Shown here: piece by piece, positions 1-10,034 of the stretch
How positions within the stretch are numbered: position 1 is the first letter of the stretch
How the letters are laid out: each line of letters opens with the position of its first letter
NCBI GenBank assembly: GCA_958295665.1
Contig: OY282559.1
Location: 265,894,057 to 265,958,056, forward strand
DNA length: 64,000 bases
Source of the DNA: Tipula vernalis
Taxonomy: Eukaryota; Arthropoda; Insecta; Diptera; Tipulidae
Direction: 5' to 3'
Made by a program: the position numbers and the translations under genes
The notes under the pieces: model-generated
What the model saw: the letters and a program-made list of their open reading frames with translations, nothing else
Database searches by the model: none
Told to the model about the DNA's origin: nothing

Positions 1-715
1 ATCTCCTAGGGTAGCAGCCTGGTTTTCTGAAGTTCCCTTGTTTTAAATGCCTCTGTAATTGTAGAGACCGAGAAAACCATTACGTTAAAAAACAGTGGCC
101 GCTAAGAGACTGTCTTCAACCAGGAAAACCTAATGTAATTGAAGAACCTTTATTAGATTCCTGATGAAACAATATGTGAAGGCATTAAATAAAAAATGTC
201 AATGTTCCCAATACATAGCACAACAATTTCCAAAACTGATAGAGGCTAAAATTAAAGAAGGTATTTTTAACGGACCTCAAATACGAAAACTATTTCAAGA
301 CAAAAATTTCGTTAAAACCATGCAAAAAAAAATCAGAAAGTTGTTTCGCTCATTTTTAGAGAAGTTTGTGAAAACTTCTTAGGAAACACCAGAAATGAGC
401 ATTACAAAGACATTGTTACAAAGTTGATAGAAAATTACAGGCAATTGTGATGAGTTATGAATTTAAAGCTCCATTTGTTGCATTCCCATCTTGATTACTT
501 TTCTGACAATTTAGGCGACTATAGTGAATAGCAAGAGGAGCGCTTCCACCAGGATGTAAGGGAAATGGAAAGGAGATATCAGGGAAGGTAGGATGTTAAC
601 ATTTTAGCGGACTATTGTTGGACGCTGAAGAGAGATGAAGAAACAAATATGAGAAAAAGACATAGAAATCCACTTCATAGGTCATTCGAGTACAAGAGAG
701 TACGTTGTAAACGCT
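1..715 (+). pseudogene. Remnant of an uncharacterised repeat-borne arthropod protein
   Basis: Translating the plus strand gives broken pieces that resemble a protein family common as multicopy 'uncharacterized protein' in insect genomes. The pieces include KIKEGIFNGPQIRKLFQDKN near 210-305, then HSHLDYFSDNLGDYSE near 480-530 and ERRYQGR plus ADYCWTLKRD near 570-640. Between them are in-frame stops (for example in the GDYSE and QGR segments) and frame changes, so no continuous protein remains; the longest open piece is 72 aa at 164-382. The family is recognised from memory of its conserved strings. It has no assigned function and is usually carried by repeats. The left part runs off the window. 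Confident as a decayed copy, unsure of its parent element. Confidence 0.6.
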
Positions 716-2041
716 CGTGATAGGTCAATGAACAAAAAGTTGATGAAAAGCAACAAACTGTAACCCAATCTTGAGCAGACAAACTCAAACTGCAGCAAGG
801 TCAGGGGAACTCGCTTCAGCTAAACTTTCTTAGTTAAGTTTCACTTTCCTATTGCCAGTAACTTTGTTTCAGTCACACAAGCCGTGAATTTGTTTTATTT
901 GTCTTCTATTTGTAATTTATACTCTCTGAATTTCAGTTTGCTTGTCATAGTTCAAGTGTGAGTTTTGCGTTTCGGTTTGAGTGACAGTTTCAATGTCTAA
1001 GATTCAGTGTAAGTTGTGCGTCTGGGTTTTAGTATGATTTTCTTTGCCATTTTGACCTAAAGTTGGTTTTTTTTTTTTGGCTTACTGAAGTGGCACAAGT
1101 AAACGATATATCACTGATGTGTACTGGTGGGTGATGGAGCAAAACGGACATCGGATTCATATTCAGCGCATCAAAATACATAATAATTTACATGTCAGAC
1201 CTCAGGTTCTGAAATTTTTTTTTTTTGTATGCCGGTGTTATTAATTGTATTAAATGAATTAGGAAGCACCCAAACATTGCATACTCAAATTCACTTCTCT
1301 ACGATTTCCTGTTACTTTTCATCAAATAACCGCTACACTCGTTAAGGAAGTAATTTTTGGTTGAAAAATCCGTAACTCACACCCTGAATGCTAAAATGAT
1401 TCTTACCACAAATATTCTTCGGAAATTCGCATTAATAAGCCATTGAGACGCTACGATGGGACGGGCTACTCAAATTTACGTATTAGGCTACCTTACAAAA
1501 AATCCATTGAAATATTAAATGATAATAATACTATCATTTAACTTACGGGTATATGGGATTTCATTTGGCATAAATAATCGTTAATGTTCATACAGACCCC
1601 TCTACAATTAACCTATTAAAGGCCGTAACATGGCAAAAAAAAATTAAAAATTTCTCATATACGTATTTAAATGTGGTGGTAATACAAATTATACGCCTAA
1701 ATGTGGATAACGAAAGAGATTTTAGTTCAAAAACGAAACCAAATAAGATTTTTCTCGAATGTCCGTAGTATACACATGATGTAAAAATTATCAAATAACC
1801 AGTCACTGCGGTCGGCCATATAAAGATATAAACAAAACAAGAGCGTCGACGACGAGCGATGACGCCTGTCAAATTAAATTACTAAGAAAGCACACAGGGC
1901 TGTTTTTTATGTTTTTAGGTTGGTACCGTAAATCTTAAGCTGTAATATTATTGTTAACAGTTTGTTTGTTTCGGTTATTCATCGATACAAGAAAATTTAG
2001 AATAAGTCGTCGAATTAATTTAGCATAAGTCGTTCGACAAA
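716..2041. other. No recognisable gene
   Basis: AT-rich stretch with poly-T runs (near 1069-1078 and 1218-1227) and only short random-looking open frames. A minus-strand frame of 94 codons at 1588-1872 shows no recognisable motif. Confidence 0.5.
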
Positions 2042-2225
2042 AAATTAATAGAATTGGTTAGGGAAAATCAAATTATATTTGATTTGAAAGAAAAATATTA
2101 TAGAAGAACGGATATAAAAGACAAAAATTGGCGTGATATTGCGCTTAAACTCAAATCAAATGGTAATTAAATAATTTTCAAAACCCGCTGGAAAAGTTTA
2201 CGAGACACTTACAAGAAAGCCCGTC
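2042..2225 (+). pseudogene. MADF (SANT-like) DNA-binding domain fragment
   Basis: Plus-strand translation gives LIELVRENQIIFDLKEKYY followed by WRDIALKLKSNG and, after a very short interruption (about 2163-2180, possibly a decayed intron), KTRWKSLRDTYKKARRW. The order L-I-x-x-V, L-x-D-K-x-Y, W-x-x-I-A, C/K-x-x-R-W-x-x-L-R-D-x-Y is the standard MADF helix-turn-helix pattern. MADF/Myb proteins are the usual second protein of PIF/Harbinger transposons and also occur in host transcription factors. The reading frame loses the pattern after KKARRW and no C-terminus follows, so this is a fragment. Transposon origin is inferred from the surroundings. Confidence 0.6.
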
Positions 2226-2569
2226 GGTGGTTTGGCGTCTATTGGAGGGGGGACCAAAGTTGAGTAGATTAATCTACCAGCTCCGTAACCTTCCAGTAGG
2301 GTGGGCATCACGTGAGCTGTTCTGGTCTTGTCATTAGGCAGCTGCGTGATGGGTACAATTGTGTAAGGGGTAACCTGTTCACAATTCGCAAGTGTACGTG
2401 CTGCCCGCTCGTGGCAACCACTGGTAACTAAGGCCATTTGGCACATTTTTGGCCATTTGGTACAGGCTAAAGTACGGCGCTAAAGAAGAAAACCTTGACA
2501 AAAAACTCTAATCTAAGGTGGAACAGCATATGCCAATGGATGAATGGCTGATAGGTTAATCAGTCCAAA

Positions 2570-2880
2570 ATATGCGGACTCTGGATACCAGGCACCCTCC
2601 AGTTTTATTTAGCCTTCCTTTAGTAAACCTGGGTGACCTACAGGCGATTTACAATTCCCAGCAACTCGGAAGAGTAAAATCAAACGGAATACGGGGCAGG
2701 AGTAGGAATATACGGGAGTGGGACAACCCGCTCGAGGTCCTTGGGCTCCAATGCTACCGTCTTTCTAGCGGAACTACATGCTGTAGTAAACATCTAGGAG
2801 GGAGAACAATAAGCCCAGATAGGAAACTTTCACGTACCGGGAAGCAATATTGTCAGGTTCACGAAGAACCAGAATATTGA
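2570..2880 (+). pseudogene. LINE RNase H fragment
   Basis: Across two reading frames the plus strand spells a G-x-G-I-Y-G-x-G-T-T segment followed by LGSNATVFLAELHAV (about 2690-2785), the typical ribonuclease H core of I/Jockey-type non-LTR retrotransposons (active-site glutamate in the AELHAV segment). The string changes frame and ends at a stop in the following segment, so it is a dead fragment of about 100 codons. No reverse transcriptase is visible next to it. Confidence 0.5.
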
Positions 2881-2896
2881 CTGGACGGATAATCAT

Positions 2897-3483
2897 CTAA
2901 TATTTCGAAATTTGATTGTTTACAATTTCTATAATTCTATTAATCTTGCTCCATAATTTGGAACAATTGATGTCTTGATTAATGCTATTAAGGTATTTTA
3001 TCCAACTTATTTTGTCCCCTCTCTTAATACTCTGTTTTAGTTTCCGTGAAGCATTTACTAATTCTTGAGCAGTATGCAGATTTTTTCTTCTATGTATATG
3101 GATTGTTTGGCCGTTTTTATACCCCAAAGTTTTTGTAGATCATTGTTCCACTATGGCTTAGGTTTGAATGAATTATTTGCAGTTATCATTCAAGTGTGTT
3201 TGTTAATTATTTTTTCCAGATTTTCTTCAATGTTCTCTGTTCTCTCCAATTCTTGCTCATTAAATTCCTTTATTATTCTCTTCCAGTTTGTTATTTGTAT
3301 TTTATTTATAATTACTGCGAAGTGATCACTCCCGATGTTGTCTGTTGTAAATTTCCATGTAAGTTTATTAGCAAGCTGTCTGCTATACAATGTAATATCT
3401 GGTGCCGAGGTGGTGTGGTGACATATATCATGTCTAATGGCTGAAGGCTGCCGCATGCCAAAATACTTCAGGTTTTTTAACAC
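2897..3483 (-). pseudogene. LINE endonuclease C-terminus (downstream half)
   Basis: Minus-strand reading gives SAPDITLYSRQLANKLTWKF then DNIGSDHFAVII (3190-3430). This is the end of the exonuclease-endonuclease-phosphatase domain of Jockey/I-like LINEs (the S-x-P-D-x-T-L and G-S-D-H motifs; the SDH histidine is catalytic). A second open piece at 2897-3127 continues with ISWIKYLNSIN and KLWSKINRI, the linker before the RT. The upstream half of the same endonuclease lies about 4 kb away at 7425-7625 in the same orientation, separated by Harbinger element 1, so the two halves were probably once contiguous. Confidence 0.65.
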
Positions 3484-3591
3484 GCATTCTACACTAAAAG
3501 TTGATTTTTTTTATCTTTTTAGTAATTTTAAAGAAGTGGTACCAATTTTTTTTTTTTTTTTTGTTTTGCTCTATTTTGAATTTTTTTTTTG

Positions 3592-3648
3592 TTTTCTTCA
3601 ACATTGTTGTAGCCCATTTTTGACGTTTCGTGAAAATATTTTCATTAT
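3592..3648 (+). repeat. Left TIR of Harbinger element 1
   Basis: Reads TTCTTCAACATTGTTGTAGC and onward through TTTCGTGAAAATATTTTCATT; near-perfect inverted match to 7345-7402. Confidence 0.85.
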
Positions 3649-4249
3649 TAAATTCGTTTCTTGGTGCTTTGAGTTCAAAGTTTTGTGATTTCGGTTTGAT
3701 AATACGTAATTTTAATAAATTTGTTTGGTTTTGGGATCCATTTATTTTTTGCTACTTCGTAATTAGTTTTTTTGGTGTTTTTTGTTTAATGTTAGTGTAA
3801 AAGTGGTCGATAAAATGAATGTCAATGACATTGATTTTAAACTTATAACGGAGATGAAGAGGGACGGTCGGGAAATGCTATGGCAACTTAAGCATCAACT
3901 GTATAAAAATAATATGCTTCGACCGATAAAATGGACCGAAATCGGTTAAATCCTTGGGCTAACTTTTAACGATTGCATGGGGATGTGGAAACGCTTAAAG
4001 TTGAAATATTCCCGCATGAAAGCCAGTTTAAGGCCAGTAAGTGGTAGAAGCCACAAAGAAGTAGCCAGAAAGTAAAAATGTTCATAAAGGGAACGAATTA
4101 TTTTGAACCCGATGGCGGTGAAGAGTAAATATGTTTATTTTTTTTTTATCAATTAAGAATTCATATGGAGAATAAGAAGAAGCATTCCGTCCTTAAATAA
4201 TTTCCGTTATTTTAGGAAATTGATATGCAGTGAGAGAATTAAGCTGTTA

Positions 4250-4396
4250 TTTTTGAAAGTGGTATAAGTCCATATTTTGTTGAAACGAAATATTGGCTAT
4301 AAATTTCTTACCGTTAGAAAGATTATACTGTCATTTGACTATTGTTATCATTAACTTAATTTTTTTGAAAAATGGACTTATACCACTTTCAAAAAA
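4250..4396. mobile_element. 147-bp MITE inside the Harbinger partner gene
   Basis: Terminal inverted repeats of about 24 bp with core GAAAGTGGTATAAGTCCAT at 4250-4273 and its reverse complement at 4372-4396. Both sides are flanked by TTA (4247-4249 and 4397-4399), a TWA-type duplication typical of Harbinger-class MITEs. Confidence 0.75.
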
Positions 4397-4481
4397 TTAA
4401 TTTAATTCCACTTTATTTCTAGAATTACGGAAAGCAGCCTTTGTAGCAGTTCAAACGGTGTCCCAACAAGGCCCGACAAAT

Positions 4482-4730
4482 CATTCTCAGCGAGGCCCTT
4501 CGATATCGCCTGCTACATTTAATAACGGAAAACCGGTCTTAATAAAACCGGCAACACCATCATCTAGTCATTCTCAGCGAGGCCCTTCAACATCAGCTGC
4601 TTCATTGAAAGACGCAAAACCGGTCTTTATAAAATTGGGAGTACCATCATCTAGCCATTCTCAGCGAGGCCCTTCGATATCGGCTGCTACATTTAATAAC
4701 GGAAAACCGGTCTTTATAAAATTGGGAATA
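4482..4730 (+). repeat. 87-bp in-frame tandem repeat (3 units)
   Basis: Three copies of a unit beginning CATTCTCAGCGAGGCCCTTC at about 4482, 4569 and 4656, encoding 29-residue repeats of the Harbinger partner protein. Confidence 0.75.
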
Positions 4731-5232
4731 CTAAATTTCTGAAGAATTGTTTGCACAACTTCTTCAGATAAACAAAAAACCATTGCCCAAATTCACTCTC
4801 GGAATGACTTATACTATGCCTGTAGAAGACGAAGTCCACGGATGGACTGAACAACAGCAGTTAAAGTTGGTGACAAGGTGGCAAAAAGCCATGGATTAAC
4901 AGAGAGAAGAAAATGAATTAGAACTATAAAAAATATTTTAATTCTTATTTATTTAAATTAGATTTTTATTTAAGTTAATAATTTTTTTATAATTGTGTTA
5001 ATGAATTAAATTTATTTAATTTATGTAAACAAAAAAAAATTATTCAAATAAAACTAAAATTGTGTTTCTAATAAAAGTGTCCACTTGTCATGCATGCATT
5101 TTACTATTGTTGAGTTAGTTGATGGGTTCTTTCTTCCTTGTCGAGTTTGTTACTGCCACTATAATAATATAAATAAAAACAAAAATCAGTAAACTGCAAT
5201 TTGATAAAATATAAATCCAAATTACCTAATCT

Positions 5233-7068
5233 CTAGTGCACCGTTGATTCTTGCCATGGAAGAATATCAACTGCATTAAAAAAATACTTAAATTTGTCCC
5301 GCACAACAGTGGCAACAGACGCCATTCTATTTGGATTATTCGAACCCACTCTTCCAATATTGTCCAACCCTTGTAATGTAGCTTCATCACGCCATCTTCC
5401 CGGTCGCACGGTACCATCTAAATCATTATCTACCAAATCAGTAGATATACAATTTGAATTAGGGTTGTCCCGAAGCAAGTTATGGAGCACAACCGTGGCT
5501 TTTATTACGTTCAACACAGTCTCCTTACTTGCTAGAATCGGCCGCCGATATATACGAAATTTAGCGGCCAAAATTTCGAAAGCATTTTCGATTACACGTC
5601 TGGCTCGGGACAGGCGATAATTATAGATGTTTTGCACCTTTGGCAAAATCTTTGTATTGCGACCGGGATATGGACGCATTAAATTTGGCAAAAATGGGAA
5701 TGCTTCGTCTCCTACAAAAACGAATGGAACTTGATCTCCTGTCTTGGGCAAACAAGCTGATGATGGTAAACACAATTCGGCCCCACCATTTAAAACAGCT
5801 TTCCCAAAATCGCATCTCCAAAAAACGGTACTATCACCATTAGACCCGCTTGCCCCAATATCTACTACGGTGAATTTATAGTTTGCATCGCAAACCGCAA
5901 ATAAGATGACGCTGTGGCTGTGTTTGTAGTTCCAATAAAGAGAACCGGCATTTGCAAAAGCCTAAAAGCAAAATATATTTAAGATTAAAAAACTAAAATT
6001 ATTAAAATTTTTTTTTGATGTTTACCTGAATAATTACGTGTTTTCCATCCATTGCTCCTACGCAATTTGGGAAATTCCATTTCGAATAGAAATCTTTCGA
6101 AATGGATACCCACATTTCAGCGGTCGGTTGTGGGAAGCAGATTAATTTTAACTTGTCCCATAACACAAAGCATGTTTGCCTTATTATTTGGGACGTAGTT
6201 GATTCTCCGATACGATATCCATATCGACCAATGGAAATCATGCTGTGTCCGCTGGCCAAATATCTAAAAATAAAAAAACATTAATTTTTTTTAAATATAA
6301 TTTGATTTTAGTTTATATTTGTCTGTATTAAATTTGGAATTATAGATGATGAAACACAAGGAAAATGCATTATATTTTAAAAATTTGATGTGATCATTTG
6401 GATCTAAATAGAAAAATTTGAATTTCTTTTTTCATTTTTATCAATTTTTGATATTTTAATTAATTTATATTGCTTTAATCAGTGAAAAACATATTATTTT
6501 AATGTTTTTTATGTTTCTACATTATATTCATTATTATTATTTTAAAAAGTCGAAATACCTGACAAAATTAATTAAATGAATATTTAAATTTGACTATAAT
6601 AAGCGAAGTTAGTGTCTATACTTCCCAATTAAAATATAAATAAAGGTCAGCTTCTTACCTTAGAGTTAATGACAACCTTTCATTTGCGGATATTGTTGTA
6701 TGTCTTACCATCATAGGTTGGATGGAAGGACCAACAATTCTCAACAGCTCGTCAAAAACAGCTGGCGGCATACGATGAAAGTTGACGAATGTCACAACAT
6801 CCTTCAGTCGCATTTCATTAACAAGGTTGTGGCAGTAACCTTGTTTTCTCCTGTTGCGATTTACGGGATTCACCGCAAAACGACGAGGTCTTCTTGATGG
6901 CTTCCTTTCGTCTGACAACTGGGCCACAATCAACGCTCGAGCCATATCGCAATCGTTTGCTAATACTGCCAACATCCGTTGTCTTGTTAAAGACAGTTGT
7001 TGTTCTCTTAATAACGACAGTTTTTGTTGTCTTGATAAAGACAGTTTACCTTCTTGAGACATTATCAC
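5233..7068 (-). CDS. Harbinger transposase (HARBI1-like, DDE_Tnp_4), three exons, apparently intact
   Basis: Joining exon 1 (7068-6659), exon 2 (6263-6026) and exon 3 (5961-5233) gives one open frame of 459 codons including the stop. Donors (GTAAGA, GTAAAC) and TTTTAG acceptors keep frame at both junctions and rebuild the conserved segment S-L-T-L-R-Y-L-A-S-G. The N-terminus is Q/L/S-rich with basic patches (RKPSRRPRRF). The catalytic triad is visible: D in GAMDGKH, D in DIGASGSNGD, E in ARRVIENAF. One oddity is NAFEIL where most relatives have NAFGIL. The protein should cut and paste elements carrying matching TIRs; it lies inside perfectly positioned TIRs. The start is the first ATG (two close Met codons, MIMSQ). 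Length is normal for the family. No frame-breaking lesion was seen, so function is possible but untested. Confidence 0.8.
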
Positions 7069-7344
7069 ACCGAAACTAAAGAACCCAAAATATTTAAAAT
7101 TAAAAGAAAATTAATACTGAAAAATAATCCAAAATTTACGACGAAAACAAAAGTACAAAATTTACACAGGAAAAGAAAATATGAAAAACTAAAGAAACAA
7201 TTTACTTCAACCAAACAAATTAATTATTAATTAAAAATTTATCGAAATTTATTAATTAAGCATGAAAAATAAAGAAAATATTAATATGTAAACAAAAAAA
7301 TAAAATCAAAACACCGAGAAATATACACAGAATATAATGCCAAA

Positions 7345-7402
7345 ATAATGAAAATATTTTCACGAAACGTCAAAAATGGGCTACAACAATGTTGAAGAAA
7401 AT
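7345..7402 (-). repeat. Right TIR of Harbinger element 1
   Basis: Inverted partner of 3592-3648, with a single G/A difference near the outer edge. Confidence 0.85.
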
Positions 7403-7424
7403 AAAAAATCATTTGCCATCATTT

Positions 7425-7625
7425 AATAATTTATATCTGCCTCCTATGATCACGTTTGCTACCATATTTCACAGCCTGTTATAATTTGGATTTAATTTCC
7501 ACAGTAGGTTGTGAGCATTGATGTCTCCAGCTATTATTATCTTGTTATCTTCATAATTGGAATTAATTAGTTTGTTAAAATCTTTGGCTATTTCCACCGG
7601 GTTATTGTTGTTGCTATTGTAAAAT
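7425..7625 (-). pseudogene. LINE endonuclease, upstream half
   Basis: Minus-strand reading gives PVEIAKDFNKLIN then IIIAGDINAHNLLWKLNPNY and, after a stop, a L-L-N-D-G-like end. The A-G-D-x-N-A-H motif is the catalytic core of LINE apurinic-type endonucleases. The downstream half continues at 3483-2897 beyond Harbinger 1. The stop and the missing N-terminus show it is dead. Confidence 0.65.
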
Positions 7626-7629
7626 GCTG

Positions 7630-8310
7630 TACTTTCTGAAATTTTCTAAGAATAAGGTGGTACTTATAGATTTGAACTAGTTTTGAATAATTTTGAATTT
7701 TATGAAAAAATTTCAGTAAATGCTTGTTTGTCGTTTTCGCTTGGATGGGGTAACGTCATTACAAAAAGCAAAATACAACGGCTGTAAAGTAAATTTTACA
7801 CTTTATAATTGTGCAACAGTAATCTATTTGAAATAATTTGCTATGTTTTGGTTCGCAACAGCCTTTCTCTAAATTAAGACTTCCCTAAACAATTGAGTAG
7901 CCAATATTTTGTTCGAATGCCACACAGACAAGCAGCTCCTACCAACTAACACCAATAATCCATTCAACTTCAAAAAATAACTGGCATCTAACCATAATAA
8001 CCTCCACCCCATCCATACTAGTGACTACCACCCAAATCACACCAACAACATCCACCCAACCAATACCGATACCGTCAACATAAACCCAACCAATACCGAT
8101 AGGATACCGTCAACATCAACACAATCTGAAATAAATACTGCTCCAACGAAACAACCAACAGAGAGCAGAAATCAAAAACGTTGATCAGATGCCAATAACT
8201 CTAATCCGTTTTAGAATATGATAAAGGAAGTTCTCCACAATATAGAAGTAGAACATAGAAAATTAATAAAAGAGGTCATAAATAAAGAATCTTGCTTTCT
8301 TACGTCGTAT
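7630..8310. other. No recognisable gene; CCA/ACC-rich patch
   Basis: Contains a C/A-rich stretch at about 7920-8170 with a short repeated CCAACCAATACCGATA unit (three loose copies) but no coding pattern that I recognise. Confidence 0.4.
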
Positions 8311-8320
8311 GCCCATATGA

Positions 8321-9043
8321 AAACAACGGGTGTGAAGTTTCCAACAAAATAACAAAAATGTATTGTATATGTATTGGTGCAATGGATGTACAGTAGGCCA
8401 AACAATTTCTATTAAAAACAAATTAAATCATAATTAACTACTTAATTGTAGAATATAAAGCAAACATCAGTCTTCAGAATAGCAAACCACTAAAATCCAT
8501 AAATCAAAAAAAAAAAAAATTCAACAATTTTCAGATTCACCCACAAAAGACTTTTTACTGTCATAATCAAATCTAACTAATTTTAGATCAAAGTACACTC
8601 CTTAAGCTAACTAGTGGCCTATGTCAGAACCCGGGAAAAACTCTGTGATTTGGGCAAACTTCAGTACAGCAAACCACTAAAATCTATAACTCACAAAAAA
8701 TGTCAACAATTTTCAGATTCACCCACAAAAGAGTTTTTATTGTCATAATCAAATCTAACTAATTAGTTTGTCTAAGCAATGTTGATATCACAAATTATAT
8801 AAAGCTTTTATTTATTAAACAAATATTAATCCATATTTTCTAATAGTATAGTTATAGTTAGTAGTATAGTTATACTTATAGTATAGTTAGTTATAGTTTA
8901 CAAGTCTGATATTTCTTTTAAATTCCTTTTACCGACTCTTGTACTAATACTAGTATAATTTTTTGTTGAATCAACAAATTTTGTATACATATACGTTTTG
9001 TTGATTTTGGTTTTTTGTTGAAAACTTCACATCCGTTGAAAAC
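8321..9043. mobile_element. Short TIR element with internal direct repeat
   Basis: Imperfect inverted ends: GGGTGTGAAGTTTCCAACAA near 8329-8348 versus GTTGAAAACTTCACATCC near 9018-9035. Inside are two ~100-bp direct repeats (8481-8582 and 8668-8764) and a TATAGTTA-rich patch around 8840-8900. No coding capacity, so probably non-autonomous. Confidence 0.45.
8481..8764. repeat. Two ~100-bp direct repeats
   Basis: Units at 8481-8582 and 8668-8764 both start AGCAAACCACTAAAATC and share CAACAATTTTCAGATTCACC and the ATAATCAAATCTAACTAATT end, with a few substitutions. Confidence 0.8.
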
Positions 9044-9304
9044 ACGAAAATGATTCATGATATAAGCCTCCTAATTAAGGAGAGAGAGAATTGTATTTTG
9101 TTTATTTTTATCGAAGGCTGAACTGAGACAAATAACTATTTTTTCCTTATGTATAGGTAATTTTATTTTATTTAAACATTTACTTTTTGTATAAGTTAAT
9201 GATTTATGTGATAATTTATGAAATATGTATATAAAATTTTACATAAAAAAATTTAAAACTTAATGACTGGTTGTATATGTTTTTAGAATTCATCTCGGAA
9301 TCTA

Positions 9305-9512
9305 ATGCATCGAAGACTCGATCACGTTCGAATCGAATTCCCAAATAGCCCTACTGAACGCCGCTGTCATCTTCATTTTTCAAAAACTTTATCTTTTAAG
9401 GCATCCCACAACTTCAAGCACGTATCCCTGATTATCATAGACGATGTACTTTGCCCCAGACAGTATCCGTATCGCCCAATGGATACCATACTATCACCAC
9501 TGGCAAGACAGC
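9305..9512 (-). pseudogene. Harbinger transposase internal exon fragment
   Basis: Minus strand spells LASGDSMVSIGRYGYCLGQS then SMIIRDTCLKLWDALKDKVF (9512-9378). It is clearly the same exon as the LASGHSMISIGRYGYRIGES segment of Harbinger 1 and of other HARBI1-like proteins, including an upstream AG that resembles the same splice acceptor. A stop follows KDKVFEK and no catalytic exon is adjacent. An isolated, degraded exon. Confidence 0.7.
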
Positions 9513-9837
9513 TAAATGATAGAAATACAATTTTACAGAAAAATTTAATTCAATATTTATAATAATTACCGAATAGTTAGAAAATCTCACTAATTAATTA
9601 ATTTGGTGTAACCGGCACCAAGCCGAATTTGCATGTAAACAAAAATAACAGAAAATATTCAAGACGACCATAGTATAGTTAACGGAGCAAAATATGTGTG
9701 ACTATCTTCACTTTAAACAAACAAAAAAAAATCCAACTTATCTCGTTTCGTGAAGACGCCTTGAGGCACACGGCGTACAATTTTTGCATTTAACGCAATA
9801 ATAATAGTCGCATCAGTAGGAAATTTTAAATGCCTTT
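9513..9837. other. No recognisable gene
   Basis: AT-rich spacer between the transposase fragment and Harbinger 2; no motif recognised. Confidence 0.4.
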
Positions 9838-10034
9838 AAGGCCGTGTTTCAACTGGTTAAAATATCTGATAAAAAGTTAAAAAGTTAAAATTTTATCTGT
9901 GGTGATTTTTTTTTAACTTTTTAACTTTTTAGGTGTTTTAACTGGTTAAAATTTTGACGTTTCTGAATGTGTTTATAAATAAATAAAATTGTGAGTGTTT
10001 ATAAATAAATTTCATTAAATTATTAATTAACAAA

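Larger units (their letters stand above)
3815..4900 (+). pseudogene. Decayed MADF/Myb-type partner protein of Harbinger 1
   Basis: Begins with an ATG reading MNVNDIDFKLITEMKRDGRE and continues through a MADF/SANT-like helix region (KWTEIG, then W-K-R-L-K-x-K-Y-S-R-M). There is an in-frame stop just after KWTEIG (about 3948) and another after EVARK (about 4074). The 4458-4742 part encodes three near-identical 29-aa repeats (87-bp period starting near 4482, 4569 and 4656) with core HSQRGPSIS and GKPVFIKL. A frame change at about 4738 leads to a conserved-looking tail with FAQLLQINKKPLPKFTLGMT. A 147-bp MITE is inserted at 4250-4396. In active Harbinger elements this protein binds DNA and helps nuclear import of the transposase; this copy cannot make a full product. 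Confidence 0.6.
3590..7405 (-). mobile_element. PIF/Harbinger element 1
   Basis: A DNA transposon bounded by terminal inverted repeats. The left repeat (about 3592-3648) and the reverse complement of the right repeat (about 7345-7402) match for more than 50 bases with one mismatch near the outer end; the core includes TTTTGACGTTTCGTG. Between them lie a spliced transposase gene (-) and a decayed MADF-type partner gene (+), the two-gene divergent organisation known for this superfamily. The 3-bp target duplication could not be placed because the left end merges into a poly-T run. The element splits a LINE endonuclease. Confidence 0.8.

Noticed and set aside
2198..2446. 82-codon minus-strand frame with higher GC content
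   Set aside because: No recognisable domain; overlaps the tail of the MADF fragment and may be LINE-derived, but unsupported.
4482..4730. Possible CRISPR-like repeat spacing
   Set aside because: Units are contiguous, coding, with 87-bp period and no spacers; a protein tandem repeat in a eukaryotic transposon.
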